A DNA stretch of 64,000 nt from Bacillus luti. GTDB lineage: Bacteria; Bacillota; Bacilli; Bacillales; Bacillaceae_G. The stretch covers positions 22,564-86,563 of the forward strand of contig NZ_MACI01000010.1 of NCBI RefSeq assembly GCF_001884105.1, read 5' to 3'. The position numbers and the translations under genes are program-made. The notes under the pieces are model-generated. The model had not been told where the DNA came from, did no database searches, and saw nothing but the letters and a program-made list of their open reading frames with translations. Positions 1 to 8,618 of this stretch are shown one piece after another. Position 1 is the stretch's first letter. Each line of letters opens with the position of its first letter.

Positions 1-200
1 AATCATGATCTCCCCACCCTGTCACTCCAATGAAAAGCAAACCTATTCCTCCCTTTCTACCTTCATCTTACATTCATTTTACTTACTTCCTAATCCCTTC
101 GGCTAATCCATTTCATTCAGTAGCCTTTTCTTTAAGAGTATCCGTATAAAAGTATGATATACTAAATGGAAGAATTTTTAAATTGAGGGGTTATTTATTT

Positions 201-1472
201 ATGCTTCCAAACGATGCTACTGTATCTCATGAAAAACGAATAGAAGAACTAGAAAATAAAGTACGTTTTTATGAAGAACTTGTGGATCAATTACCACATC
301 ATTTCACATATAAAAATCCACATATTGGTTTACAAATAAAAAAAACACGAACAACCCATTCCATTCACAACATACGTAAAGAGAATAAAGAGGCAGATTT
401 TCAACTTACTTGCGATTCACTATTTTTATTTGAACAAATCGAAAAACACTTTGTTCATATTTTTGATGCTTTTTCACATCATGTAACCTTCATTGATAGT
501 CAAGGCAATATTACTTTATGCAATCAAGCTGCTGCAGATGATTTTGGCGTAATACGCAACGAAATAATCGGCAAGCCAATTCAACAATTATTAAACTTGC
601 CAAAAGAAAAAATTAAAGCTATTGAAACATTAAAAACAGGCACCGAAATATATAATGAAGAAGTTTTAGATAAAAATTATGGTATTATAAATAACCGGAT
701 TATTCGTGATTATAACGGAGAGATTTTTAGAGTTATTAGTGCCTTTCATTATTTAAACACAGAACGTGATGCAGAGAAATTTTCATTAGCAGGGAGAATC
801 GCAGCTGGGATTGCACACGAAGTACGCAACCCACTTACAACCGTACGAGGATACTTACAATTTTTACAAGAAAGTGTTTCGTCATCTAATAAAGACTTAT
901 TTAAGAATTTACTGATTCCTGAATTAGACCGTGCAAATAGTATTATTACACAATTTTTAGCTATTTCCAAAACACGTGAATTTACAAGGGAACCCTTTTC
1001 TATTAATACATTTTTACGTGAATATATTCAGCAGCTACTCGCCAGTGAAGTCTTTTTACATAATATTTCGATTGACTATAATTTTTCCACCAAATTAGAT
1101 GGTGTGTTAGTCAATATTGATCGTCATGAGCTGGTACAAGTTTTTTTAAACTTATTTCAAAATGCTGTCGATGCCCAAGGCGAAAAGCCTCTTTCTATTC
1201 AAATCTCTAGTTATCGCCTAGATAACTTTGTTCGGATTACTTTCACAGACAACGGGACTGGTATTCCTCCAGCTATTCAAGAATATATTTTTGATCCATT
1301 CTTCTCAACAAAAGACTCTGGAACAGGACTAGGCTTATCAGTAACGAAGAAAATTATTCAAAATCACAACGGTACATTAAAAATGGCTAGTAATCAAAAC
1401 GGTACGACTTTCACGATTTCTATTCCCATTTCACCCCAAACAAACCTGGAAAAAATGAATCAATACAAATGA
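201..1472 (+). CDS. PAS-domain sensor histidine kinase, sporulation-kinase type
   Basis: Predicted autophosphorylating histidine kinase with no obvious membrane segment, so probably cytosolic. In order it shows an N-terminal coiled region, a PAS-like domain around residues 85-190 (IDSQGNITLCNQAA), a HisKA dimerisation helix with the phospho-acceptor in IAHEVRNPLTTVRG, an N box (NLFQNAVDA) and G boxes (DNGTGIP, GTGLGLS). The HisKA sequence resembles the KinA/KinB class that feeds the Spo0F/Spo0A relay; this is family inference. No response regulator is adjacent, as expected for an orphan sporulation kinase. I start at the ATG at 201 because GAGGGG at 185-190 is a good Shine-Dalgarno for it; an in-frame TTG at 183 lies upstream of that site. 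Confidence 0.88.
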   Translation: MLPNDATVSHEKRIEELENKVRFYEELVDQLPHHFTYKNPHIGLQIKKTRTTHSIHNIRKENKEADFQLTCDSLFLFEQIEKHFVHIFDAFSHHVTFIDSQGNITLCNQAAADDFGVIRNEIIGKPIQQLLNLPKEKIKAIETLKTGTEIYNEEVLDKNYGIINNRIIRDYNGEIFRVISAFHYLNTERDAEKFSLAGRIAAGIAHEVRNPLTTVRGYLQFLQESVSSSNKDLFKNLLIPELDRANSIITQFLAISKTREFTREPFSINTFLREYIQQLLASEVFLHNISIDYNFSTKLDGVLVNIDRHELVQVFLNLFQNAVDAQGEKPLSIQISSYRLDNFVRITFTDNGTGIPPAIQEYIFDPFFSTKDSGTGLGLSVTKKIIQNHNGTLKMASNQNGTTFTISIPISPQTNLEKMNQYK

Positions 1473-1490
1473 TAAACTCTTTCACAAAAT

Positions 1491-1537
1491 ACACGCCAAT
1501 CGTTAAGTTACGTTTAACGATTGGCGTGTATTTTTTA
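1491..1537 (+). terminator. Intrinsic terminator after the histidine kinase
   Basis: Perfect 16-bp inverted repeat 1491-1506 / 1514-1529 with a 7-nt loop, followed by ATTTTTTA. It lies 19 bp after the kinase stop codon. Confidence 0.9.
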
Positions 1538-1721
1538 TTCTAACCTATTTTTCTTTACCTTATATAAACCTTTCTCTATCTCACAATTCTTCTTACTTAA
1601 TAGGTAAACTTCTTATTTTTTTTTGAAAATGGTAGTTTGTCCATCACGAATTTAGCTTAATTTTCATTTTAATATATAGTAATGGCTATTTATTATATGA
1701 AAGAAAGAAAGAAATGAACAG

Positions 1722-1913
1722 ATGAACAATAAGAATAAAGGAAAAGTATTTTATGGTAATGATTGTTGCGAAGTAAGAGCTTGTAGTTTTATTAACATCT
1801 CTAAGTCCGAACTTAAAGAGTTCGTTAGACTTCTTCAAGTTCTTGGTCAAGCTATTCAAGCTGTCTTTCAAAACCCTTCTCAAGATCATATCGATAACTT
1901 GATTGATGATTGA
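1722..1913 (+). CDS. N-terminal fragment of collagen-like exosporium-type protein (frameshifted)
   Basis: A 63-residue reading frame with a Cys-containing start (GNDCCEVRACSF) and a helical region (LLQVLGQAIQAVFQ) ending NLIDD-stop. It resembles the globular domain that precedes collagen-like repeats in some B. cereus group spore-surface proteins. The frame stops inside a 7-bp tandem duplication; removing one copy would continue NLIDALNN straight into the downstream frame. I therefore read it as the 5' part of a broken gene rather than an independent protein. The ribosome binding site is weak. The next ATG upstream, at 1714, runs into a stop after three codons. Confidence 0.6.
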   Translation: MNNKNKGKVFYGNDCCEVRACSFINISKSELKEFVRLLQVLGQAIQAVFQNPSQDHIDNLIDD

Positions 1914-1914
1914 T
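1901..1914 (+). repeat. 7-bp tandem duplication (GATTGAT x2) causing a frameshift
   Basis: GATTGAT occurs twice back to back at 1901-1907 and 1908-1914. One copy adds 1 modulo 3 bases and so separates the two halves of the collagen-like gene. This is typical of replication slippage and could be reversible. Confidence 0.85.
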
Positions 1915-2676
1915 GCCCTAAATAATCTACAAAAATTTCTCAATTGCTTAGATTTGTCTCCTGCACAAAAACAAATCGGAAATTCTATTATCGCTAATCT
2001 ATTAACTATTTTAAAAACACAACCTTTCTCATGTGGTGCATTATATGTTGAACTACAAAGCCTGCTTAATTATTTATTATATATTGCTAAGTTATTCAAA
2101 ATTGATTGCTGTGCTACTGATAAACTCGTTAAGCTCATTGCAGAAATTCAAGCTATCTTAGTTCAATATGGATCTGGATGTCTAGGTGGCAGTACTACAG
2201 GCGCTACTGGCGCTCAAGGGCCAGCGGGTGCCCAAGGCGCTACTGGTGCTCAAGGTGCTACTGGACCGGCGGGCACTCCAATTCCTGTAACTATAGCTGT
2301 AATAGGAAACTCAAATCCTCAAACTATATCACCTGGAACAAACATTCAATTTAATCAAGTTTTCGAATTAAATAACATTAATTTTAATGACACTTCAGAT
2401 ACTTTAACAATTTTAGAAACAGGCGTATATGATATTAGTTTCTCAGCATCTACAACTTTCCCAGGCTCTTCACCATTTGGATTCGGCATTTCATTCAATG
2501 GCCAACCACCTACTCGTAATTTTTCAACTAACGTTATCGGTAGTGCTGTTTCCTTCTCTACAATCGTTACTTTACAAGCTGGTACAACAATTGCTGTACA
2601 ACCTACAGCAAATACGATTTCTATTCCGAACACAGGTGACACAACAGCAACACTATCTGTCTTCCGAATTTACTAA
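1906..2676 (+). CDS. Collagen-like exosporium-type protein, C-terminal part
   Basis: Probable spore-surface (exosporium) glycoprotein relative of the BclA type. After a helical region with paired Cys (KIDCCATDK) comes a short run of about eight Gly-X-Y triplets rich in GAT, GAQ and GPA near residues 98-123. A beta-rich C-terminal domain follows, resembling the TNF/C1q-like trimerisation head of BclA-type proteins and ending TATLSVFRIY. The collagen tract is very short for the family. The frame is displaced from the upstream 63-residue frame by the 7-bp duplication. Expression would need reinitiation at the TTG (1903) or ATG (1906) overlapping the upstream stop, or slippage. No classical exosporium leader motif is visible at the N-terminus. 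Confidence 0.7.
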   Translation: MIDALNNLQKFLNCLDLSPAQKQIGNSIIANLLTILKTQPFSCGALYVELQSLLNYLLYIAKLFKIDCCATDKLVKLIAEIQAILVQYGSGCLGGSTTGATGAQGPAGAQGATGAQGATGPAGTPIPVTIAVIGNSNPQTISPGTNIQFNQVFELNNINFNDTSDTLTILETGVYDISFSASTTFPGSSPFGFGISFNGQPPTRNFSTNVIGSAVSFSTIVTLQAGTTIAVQPTANTISIPNTGDTTATLSVFRIY

Positions 2677-2747
2677 TTGTTACTGTATAAGTATATTTAT
2701 ATTAATGTATTTCGTTTGACTGTGTATTAAATCTCTCTTTATATAGA

Positions 2748-2785
2748 AAGGAGCACTTATTTGGGAGGATAAGTGCTCCTTCTTT
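2748..2785 (+). terminator. Intrinsic terminator after the collagen-like gene
   Basis: Perfect 12-bp stem 2748-2759 / 2770-2781 (AAGGAGCACTTA and its complement) with a 10-nt loop, followed by CTTT. Confidence 0.85.
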
Positions 2786-2871
2786 ACGTTTCTTTACCTC
2801 AAATTTACTCTACCTTAATCCTCGTTTTGTATGATAAATAGTGAAGTCAAAGATATGAAAGAGGGATGAAA

Positions 2872-3300
2872 ATGAGAGTTATATCACTATTACGCATTTG
2901 GATTGGTCTTATGGTATGCATTATTTTATGTGTAGGATTTTTTTTAACTCTAAAATATTCCACTATATCAAAAGCAGAGAGAAAAACAGTTCCATACGAA
3001 CTTCTGTATACAAAGCAAAATAGCATTCCATATTCTTCTTCTACTCATAATGAAAAAAAGGTTATAAAAGGAATGCTTATTACAAAAGCTTCGACTTACG
3101 AAAACCTACTTCAAATTGCTGAAACAATTAAAGATCAGTATAAAAATAAAGACATAGATGAAATCACCCTTTCCATCCATAATGAAAATAATGGTGATTA
3201 TGAAGAAGAATTACCTTATGAACCTATTAGTAAGGGGAAAATAATCGTCACATACGACCCTCAATCTTTTGGCAGTACAACTGTTACACTTAACGAGTAA
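2872..3300 (+). CDS. Hypothetical membrane-anchored or secreted protein
   Basis: Not recognised. One N-terminal hydrophobic segment (residues about 7-27) is followed by a hydrophilic extracytoplasmic domain of about 110 residues, so it is probably anchored by an uncleaved signal. The ATG at 2872 is preferred over 2866 because the AGAGGG ribosome binding site lies directly against 2866. It is a single gene between a terminator and a convergent penicillin-binding protein gene. Function unknown. Confidence 0.7.
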   Translation: MRVISLLRIWIGLMVCIILCVGFFLTLKYSTISKAERKTVPYELLYTKQNSIPYSSSTHNEKKVIKGMLITKASTYENLLQIAETIKDQYKNKDIDEITLSIHNENNGDYEEELPYEPISKGKIIVTYDPQSFGSTTVTLNE

Positions 3301-3303
3301 TAT

Positions 3304-3375
3304 CATTTATCCCGATTGGTGTGAGCTAATAATCAGTGCGGATGAACAAAATCCCACTGATTATTACTTTAATTA
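3304..3375 (-). repeat. Internally deleted bcr1-like repeat
   Basis: Read on the minus strand, this stretch starts with AAAGTAATAATCAGTGGG, continues TTCATCC, CTGATTATTAGC and CCAATCGG, and ends GGGATAAA. These are the same blocks, in the same order, as the first half of the full repeats at 32559 and 61341, joined directly to the conserved terminal GGGATAAA. The second half (CCCACCTAACTTC and GAATTTTGAGGT blocks) is missing. Confidence 0.65.
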
Positions 3376-3384
3376 TCCATAGAA

Positions 3385-3418
3385 AAAAGAGGCGAATCTC
3401 ATTATTCGCCTCTTTTTA
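3385..3418 (-). terminator. Intrinsic terminator of the penicillin-binding protein gene
   Basis: 13-bp stem 3385-3397 / 3404-3416 with a 6-nt loop, directly after the minus-strand stop codon. A T-run follows on the minus strand, and the plus strand also has T residues, so it may work in both directions. Confidence 0.85.
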
Positions 3419-5461
3419 TTACCAAAATGATGGGATCAGTTCTTTCACTTTATCAAACCACTCTTGCTGCACTTGTTTTCTTTGTTGTTCCTCTTCTTTC
3501 CTTCGCTTCTCTTCTTCTTTTCTACGTTTTTCCTCTTCAATTGTTTGCAATTGTTTTTTGTAATCAGCCTCAGATATGAGCGACAACTGGAATGCTTTTT
3601 GAGCTGGATTCGCATTCGCCTTTTTCATAATATCCCGGAACATCGTCGTCGTAATTTGACTTCCTCCCGGTACATAATGCTCATTATCCGTTTTATCATA
3701 TCCTACCCAAATCGCACCTACTAAATCTGGCGTATACCCAACAAACCATGAATCCTTCGCACCAGCACTTGGCCCATTTACAAGTTGAGTCGTCCCTGTT
3801 TTTCCTGCTGTATCAATATTGTTAACTTTCGCTTTTTCACCCGTTCCTTTTTCGACAACACCTTTTAATAAGTATGTCATCTTTTGAGCAATTTTCTCAC
3901 TCGTCACACGTGTCTCTTTCTTATACCATTTTCCAATTGTTTCACCTTCAGCATTTTGTATCTCTCTAATTGCATGAGCTTCCACTTGAACACCATCATT
4001 TGCCAACGCACTGTACGCTTGGGCCATTACAAATGGAGAGGTTCCCACATGCATCCCGCCCAAAGCGATTGGATACGTACGATCTTCTGGTACTAATGGA
4101 ATACCAAATCGCTCTAAAGATTTCAACCCTTTGTCTAACCCTATTTGCTCTAATAGCCAAACAGCTGAAACGTTGTATGACTTTGCCACCGCTTCATACA
4201 TTGTCACATCACCGTGAAAAGTATGATCACTATTTTGCGGTTTATATTCTTTAATATTAAACGGTTCGTCCTTTAATATATCGTATACTTCATACCCCTG
4301 TTCTAAAGCTGGTACATATACAGCGAGAGGCTTTAATGTTGAGCCGGGTTGTCTCTTTAATTGGGTTGCATGGTTAAACTGTAAAAACTGATATGGTCCT
4401 CTACCCCCAACTAAAGCTGGAACACCACCTGTTTTTGGATTTATAAGAACTACACCCGTTTGCATAAGTTGGTCTGAGCCGTTATCTTTGAAATAATTAT
4501 CATTATTTACAACATCTTCTACAGCCTGTTGTTTTTTCGGATCAAGCTCTGTATAAATACGATAACCACCTGCTAAAATTTCATTTTGTGTCAATTCGTA
4601 CTTATCCATCGCTTCTCTAACAATATAGTCTACATATTGAGAATATTTCCCTTTATATTTGTCATCAACACCACGTCTTAATACAAGTCCTGTCTCTTTT
4701 TCTTTATTGTACTGTTCTTCAGAAATATAGCCTTGCTCTTTCATTAAACTTAATACGACATTACGTCGTTCGATAGATTTATTAAAGTTTTTATAAGGCG
4801 AATACGCAGACGGTGCTTTAATCAAGCCCGCAATCGTAGCAGCCTCTGAAATTGTTAGATCTTTTACATCTTTATCAAAATAAGACTTAGCTGCCCTTTT
4901 TATGCCCCAAGCACCTTCACCAAAATAAATTTGGTTCATATACATTTCAATAATTTCATCTTTTGTATAAGTACGCTCTATTTTTTTTGTTAAAAAATAT
5001 TCCTTTATTTTTCGAGAGTATGTGCGGTCTTGTGTCAGAAATACATTTTTCGCAAGTTGTTGTGTAATTGTACTTCCACCTGCCACAACTTCTCCTGCAG
5101 TGAGATTTTTAAAAACAGCACTGATAATTCCACTGTAGTAAATACCGTGATGGTTAAAAAATTCCTTATCCTCTACAGCAACAATTGCTTGAACCATAAT
5201 GTCAGGAATATCTTTCCGTTTGACACCTTCTGTTTTAGAAGAAGCTAATTTAGTCGCAACTTCATTATTTGCATCGTAAATTAAAGTCGGTTGTGGAACA
5301 GCTTGTTTTAATTCAGATATGTCTTGAATGGAAATTATTATATTTATAGCTATAAATAAAATAGCGAGCAAACTCCCTAATACAATTAATGAATTACGAA
5401 GTTTCTTCCTCTTATTGAACCACTCAAGCATTTTTTTAAAGTGAGTGTTCTTCAATTTCAT
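3419..5461 (-). CDS. Class A penicillin-binding protein (transglycosylase/transpeptidase)
   Basis: Bifunctional peptidoglycan synthase anchored by one N-terminal membrane helix (residues about 22-44). The GT51 glycosyltransferase domain shows EDKEFFNHHG, GGSTITQQLAKN and a MYMNQIYFGEGAWG motif. The transpeptidase domain shows the SxxK serine in PGSTLKPL, an SxN motif in SYNVS, and KTGTT. The C-terminal tail is a charged Glu/Arg/Lys-rich repeat ending in SFW. At 680 residues it is a normal-sized 1A-family protein. Start ATG has GAAGGAAG upstream; TATAAT at 5529-5534 (minus strand) is a possible -10. Which of the B. cereus class A paralogues it is cannot be settled here. Confidence 0.93.
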   Translation of the reverse strand: MKLKNTHFKKMLEWFNKRKKLRNSLIVLGSLLAILFIAINIIISIQDISELKQAVPQPTLIYDANNEVATKLASSKTEGVKRKDIPDIMVQAIVAVEDKEFFNHHGIYYSGIISAVFKNLTAGEVVAGGSTITQQLAKNVFLTQDRTYSRKIKEYFLTKKIERTYTKDEIIEMYMNQIYFGEGAWGIKRAAKSYFDKDVKDLTISEAATIAGLIKAPSAYSPYKNFNKSIERRNVVLSLMKEQGYISEEQYNKEKETGLVLRRGVDDKYKGKYSQYVDYIVREAMDKYELTQNEILAGGYRIYTELDPKKQQAVEDVVNNDNYFKDNGSDQLMQTGVVLINPKTGGVPALVGGRGPYQFLQFNHATQLKRQPGSTLKPLAVYVPALEQGYEVYDILKDEPFNIKEYKPQNSDHTFHGDVTMYEAVAKSYNVSAVWLLEQIGLDKGLKSLERFGIPLVPEDRTYPIALGGMHVGTSPFVMAQAYSALANDGVQVEAHAIREIQNAEGETIGKWYKKETRVTSEKIAQKMTYLLKGVVEKGTGEKAKVNNIDTAGKTGTTQLVNGPSAGAKDSWFVGYTPDLVGAIWVGYDKTDNEHYVPGGSQITTTMFRDIMKKANANPAQKAFQLSLISEADYKKQLQTIEEEKRRKEEEKRRKEEEQQRKQVQQEWFDKVKELIPSFW

Positions 5462-5772
5462 TCGTTCACTTCCTTCGTTTGTTTACACTCTTCTTTTCAA
5501 AAGGAAGAATATACCTCCTTTTAAATTTATTATAATAACGTAGTGGTTCCTATAGTGTAAAGCTTTTCTTTCACATTCATACTTTTTGCAAGAAAAGGAC
5601 ATTCTACAAGTAAGATATTCCTTATCGAATACTAATATTATTAATAGAACAACGCGAGTTATGTTAAGTTTTTGTAAACTTTTCGATAAAATGTTTTAAA
5701 AAACGACAGTTTTTTGTTAGAATTGATTAGCCAATATATTTTACATATATTACTTTTGTGGGGGTAACAATA
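5462..5772. other. Divergent intergenic region, penicillin-binding protein / phosphate transporter
   Basis: About 310 bp of AT-rich DNA between divergent genes. It must hold both promoters. I see a TATAAT-like -10 for the minus-strand gene at 5529-5534 but no well-spaced -35, and no riboswitch or convincing small gene. Confidence 0.6.
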
Positions 5773-6393
5773 ATGGTCTTTAAATCAAAAAAAGATAAAT
5801 TTTCTGAAATGCTAATGAATGTTTCCGAAAATTTAAAAGAAGGCGCGCAGTTTTTCGTGGAGTATAAAATTAAAAATGCTAGCGATTTAAAAGAGTTTTC
5901 TATGCGCATGAAAGAGTATGAGTCAAAAGGTGACTCATTTATTCACGAAATCATTATGGAGCTAAACAAAGCGTTTATTACTCCTATTGAACGTGAGGAC
6001 ATCCTACAACTTGCAATGAGTATGGATGATGTATTAGACGGATTAGATCACAGTGCTGGTCTGTTCGAAATGTATTCTATTACAGAAGCTGATGAATACA
6101 TGATTAAATTCGTAGAAGCAATTAATCAATGTGCAATTGAGATTGCAAACTCTGTTGAATTAATGTCTAACAAAAAATTAGTCGACATTCGTACAAATGC
6201 GATTAAGATTAAGGATTACGAGTCACAATGTGATGATATTCGCCGTCATGCGATTAAGCACTTATTCTCTCGTGAAAAAGATCCGATTAAGATTATTCAA
6301 TATAAAGAGATTTACGAAGAGCTTGAAGAAGTAGCAGATAGCTGCCAAAGCGTTGCAAACGTATTAGAAACAATTATTATGAAGAACGCGTAA
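5773..6393 (+). CDS. DUF47 (PhoU-like) phosphate transport accessory protein
   Basis: Cytosolic all-helical protein of the DUF47/PhoU-related family, usually encoded directly before a PiT transporter and thought to regulate it. It is almost entirely amphipathic helix, with acidic metal-binding-type clusters (EYESKGDSFIHEI and YESQCDDIRRH) that mark the two PhoU-like repeats. The ATG at 5773 is chosen because GGGGG at 5760-5764 is its ribosome binding site; the in-frame GTG at 5758 precedes that site. Its stop codon is 11 bp from the pit start, so the two form an operon. Confidence 0.88.
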   Translation: MVFKSKKDKFSEMLMNVSENLKEGAQFFVEYKIKNASDLKEFSMRMKEYESKGDSFIHEIIMELNKAFITPIEREDILQLAMSMDDVLDGLDHSAGLFEMYSITEADEYMIKFVEAINQCAIEIANSVELMSNKKLVDIRTNAIKIKDYESQCDDIRRHAIKHLFSREKDPIKIIQYKEIYEELEEVADSCQSVANVLETIIMKNA

Positions 6394-6404
6394 GGAGTTT
6401 GATC

Positions 6405-7403
6405 ATGGATACACTCTTGATACTGACCGTTTTAGTAGTCATTTGCGCTTTAGCTTTTGACTTTATCAATGGATTTCACGATACAGCAAACGCTATTGCA
6501 ACGGCTGTTTCAACGAAAGCTCTAAAGCCTAGACATGCAATTATTATGGCAGCTATTATGAATTTTTTAGGTGCGATGACATTTACAGGTGTAGCAAAAA
6601 CTATTACAAAAGATATCGTTGACCCATTTGCTTTACCTAATGGTTCTCTTGTAATTTTAGCTGCTTTGCTTGCGGCAATAGCATGGAATTTAATCACTTG
6701 GTACTATGGTATTCCAAGTAGTTCTTCTCATGCAATCATTGGCTCAATCGCAGGCGCAGCAATCGCTGCTGCTGGTATTAGTTCATTAAACTATAAAGGA
6801 TTTATAAAAATTCTTGAAGCTTTAATCATTTCACCGATTATCGCTTTTGTTATTGGTTATATCGTATACAGTATTTTTAAAGTCGTCTTTAAAAACTTTA
6901 ACTTAACGAAAACGAACAAAAACTTCCGTATATTCCAAATATTTACTGCAGCATTACAAGCCTTTACACATGGTACGAATGATGCACAAAAAGCAATGGG
7001 AATCATTACGATGGCTCTTATGGCCAATAACTATCATACTTCTGACGAAATCCCTTTCTGGGTACAATTAGCCTGCGCAACTGCAATGGGTCTTGGTACT
7101 TCTGTCGGTGGATGGAAAATTATTAAAACTGTCGGTGGACAAATTATGAAAATTCGTCCTGTAAATGGTGTAGCTGCTGATTTATCATCATCACTTGTTA
7201 TTTTCGGTGCAACATTCATTCACTTACCGGTTAGTACAACACACGTTATCTCTTCTTCTATTTTAGGGGTTGGGGCTTCTCACCGTGTGAAAGGTGTAAA
7301 ATGGGGAACTGCTAAACGCATGTTAATTACATGGGTAATTACGCTTCCTATTTCAGCTTCTTTAGCTGCTTTATTTTACTATTTACTACACTTAATCTTT
7401 TAA
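6405..7403 (+). CDS. pit: PiT-family inorganic phosphate transporter
   Basis: Low-affinity proton- or sodium-coupled phosphate permease in the cytoplasmic membrane. Both halves of the internal repeat carry the PiT signature: GFHDTANAIATAVSTKAL near residue 24 and GTNDAQKAMGIITMAL near residue 188. About ten hydrophobic segments are visible, and 332 residues is typical for the bacterial short form. Start ATG 6405 follows AAGGAG with 7-nt spacing; an in-frame TTG at 6399 is too close to that site. Second gene of the DUF47-pit operon, ending at a strong terminator. Confidence 0.92.
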   Translation: MDTLLILTVLVVICALAFDFINGFHDTANAIATAVSTKALKPRHAIIMAAIMNFLGAMTFTGVAKTITKDIVDPFALPNGSLVILAALLAAIAWNLITWYYGIPSSSSHAIIGSIAGAAIAAAGISSLNYKGFIKILEALIISPIIAFVIGYIVYSIFKVVFKNFNLTKTNKNFRIFQIFTAALQAFTHGTNDAQKAMGIITMALMANNYHTSDEIPFWVQLACATAMGLGTSVGGWKIIKTVGGQIMKIRPVNGVAADLSSSLVIFGATFIHLPVSTTHVISSSILGVGASHRVKGVKWGTAKRMLITWVITLPISASLAALFYYLLHLIF

Positions 7404-7405
7404 TT

Positions 7406-7446
7406 AAAAGTCGTCTTCCTTATTTTTCTAGGAAGACGACTTTTTT
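7406..7446 (+). terminator. Intrinsic terminator of the phosphate transporter operon
   Basis: Perfect 15-bp stem 7406-7420 / 7430-7444 (AAAAGTCGTCTTCCT and its complement), 9-nt loop, followed by T residues. Confidence 0.92.
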
Positions 7447-7520
7447 GTGAACAACCCTATTTCTCATTGAAAAGCGTGTATAATAATTGGTGTATAAGTT
7501 ATTTAGAGGAGTTGGCAATT

Positions 7521-8321
7521 TTGGAATACATCATGTTACTTTTCATCGGACTAATCGCCGGGACAGTCGGAAGCCTAGTTGGACTCGGAGGCGGAATTAT
7601 TATTGTTCCATTATTAATTGGATTACACAGTTTATCCCCACAGCTCGCAGTGGGAACTTCTATGGTAACAGTCGTTTTTACAGGACTGTCTTCCACCCTT
7701 ACTTACATGAAGCATAAGCGAGTAGATTACAAAAGTGGACTTATTTTATTTATTGGGAGTGGCCCTGGAGGTATTATCGGATCATGGGCAAACAAATTTT
7801 TAAACCAAGATACATTTTCTTTATATTTTGGGGTGTTCCTTATTTTCGTCTCAATTCTTCTTATGTTACGAGATAAATTAAAACCTCTTTCCTTATCAAA
7901 TATGACTGTAATTAAGCGTTCTTTTACAGATAACGAAGGAAATACTGTAAACTATCAATTCCCACCGCTTCTCGCTATCTTTATTGCCTTTATAGTTGGA
8001 TTTATTTCTGGTTTATTTGGAATTGGTGGCGGCGCCTTACTTGTTCCAGCGATGATGCTCCTTTTTGCATTCCCAGCACACATTGCTGTAGCAACTTCGA
8101 TGTTTATCGTATTTCTATCAGCAATTGTAAGTTCTGCAACTCATATCTCCCTTGGAAATGTTAGTTGGATTTATGCATTAATTCTTATTCCTGGTGCGTG
8201 GATTGGTGGAAAAATCGGGGCTTATATAAATACAAAACTTAGTGGTAAAGCAGTAATTAATTTATTACGTATCACATTAATTATTCTTGGAACTAGATTA
8301 ATCATTACGTCCGTCTTATAA
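7521..8321 (+). CDS. TauE/SafE-family membrane exporter
   Basis: Multipass membrane protein of the sulfite/sulfoacetate exporter (TSUP) family. The two-fold repeat is marked by GLGGGIIIVPLL and GIGGGALLVPAM, each at the start of a four-helix bundle. The TTG at 7521 is chosen as start because AGAGGAG (7505-7511) lies 9 nt upstream; upstream in-frame codons to 7467 have no such site. Monocistronic, with terminators on both sides. The substrate cannot be read from the sequence; sulfur oxyanions are common in the family. Confidence 0.85.
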   Translation: MEYIMLLFIGLIAGTVGSLVGLGGGIIIVPLLIGLHSLSPQLAVGTSMVTVVFTGLSSTLTYMKHKRVDYKSGLILFIGSGPGGIIGSWANKFLNQDTFSLYFGVFLIFVSILLMLRDKLKPLSLSNMTVIKRSFTDNEGNTVNYQFPPLLAIFIAFIVGFISGLFGIGGGALLVPAMMLLFAFPAHIAVATSMFIVFLSAIVSSATHISLGNVSWIYALILIPGAWIGGKIGAYINTKLSGKAVINLLRITLIILGTRLIITSVL

Positions 8322-8349
8322 CGCGTTCTTTTTAGAATGCGTTTTTTTC
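8321..8349 (+). terminator. Terminator of the TauE/SafE gene
   Basis: 9-bp stem ACGCGTTCT / AGAATGCGT (one G-U pair) followed by seven T residues. Confidence 0.75.
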
Positions 8350-8442
8350 TTATACACATGAATATAAAAACGTTCCAAGGAGAACAAGTAAGATGAGACA
8401 AACACCTAATAGCATAAAATTTGAAATATGTACGTTCCTCAA
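8350..8442 (-). CDS. Possible 30-residue membrane peptide
   Basis: A TTG-initiated minus-strand frame of 30 codons with AGGAGTG about 6 nt upstream. After eight polar residues it is one uninterrupted hydrophobic segment (LLGVCLILLVLLGTFLY), ending SCV. No family recognised. A competing plus-strand frame (8393-8590) covers the same DNA; this one is preferred for its ribosome binding site and textbook transmembrane pattern. The call remains tentative. Confidence 0.35.
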   Translation of the reverse strand: MRNVHISNFMLLGVCLILLVLLGTFLYSCV

Positions 8443-8589
8443 GTTGACCACTCCTATAGCTACGACTGTTACCTTAATGATAGCGAAAAAAGAGTCCACT
8501 TGCAGTTACAAAGTGTTAACAATGCAAAATCATTTATTACAAATCTTATCCATATATTTCATTTCGTTGTATAATCTATCGATTCAATA

Positions 8590-8618
8590 AAAAAAGATGT
8601 CATATTGACATCTTTTTA
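8590..8618 (-). terminator. Terminator of the 75-residue hypothetical gene
   Basis: Stem AAAAAGATGTCA / TGACATCTTTTT with a short loop, overlapping the minus-strand stop codon and followed by T residues on the minus strand. Confidence 0.75.

Noticed and set aside
8393-8590. 65-codon plus-strand frame with AAGGAG 10-11 nt upstream
   Set aside because: Low-complexity hydrophobic end and no recognisable features; overlaps the better minus-strand peptide. Not fully excluded.
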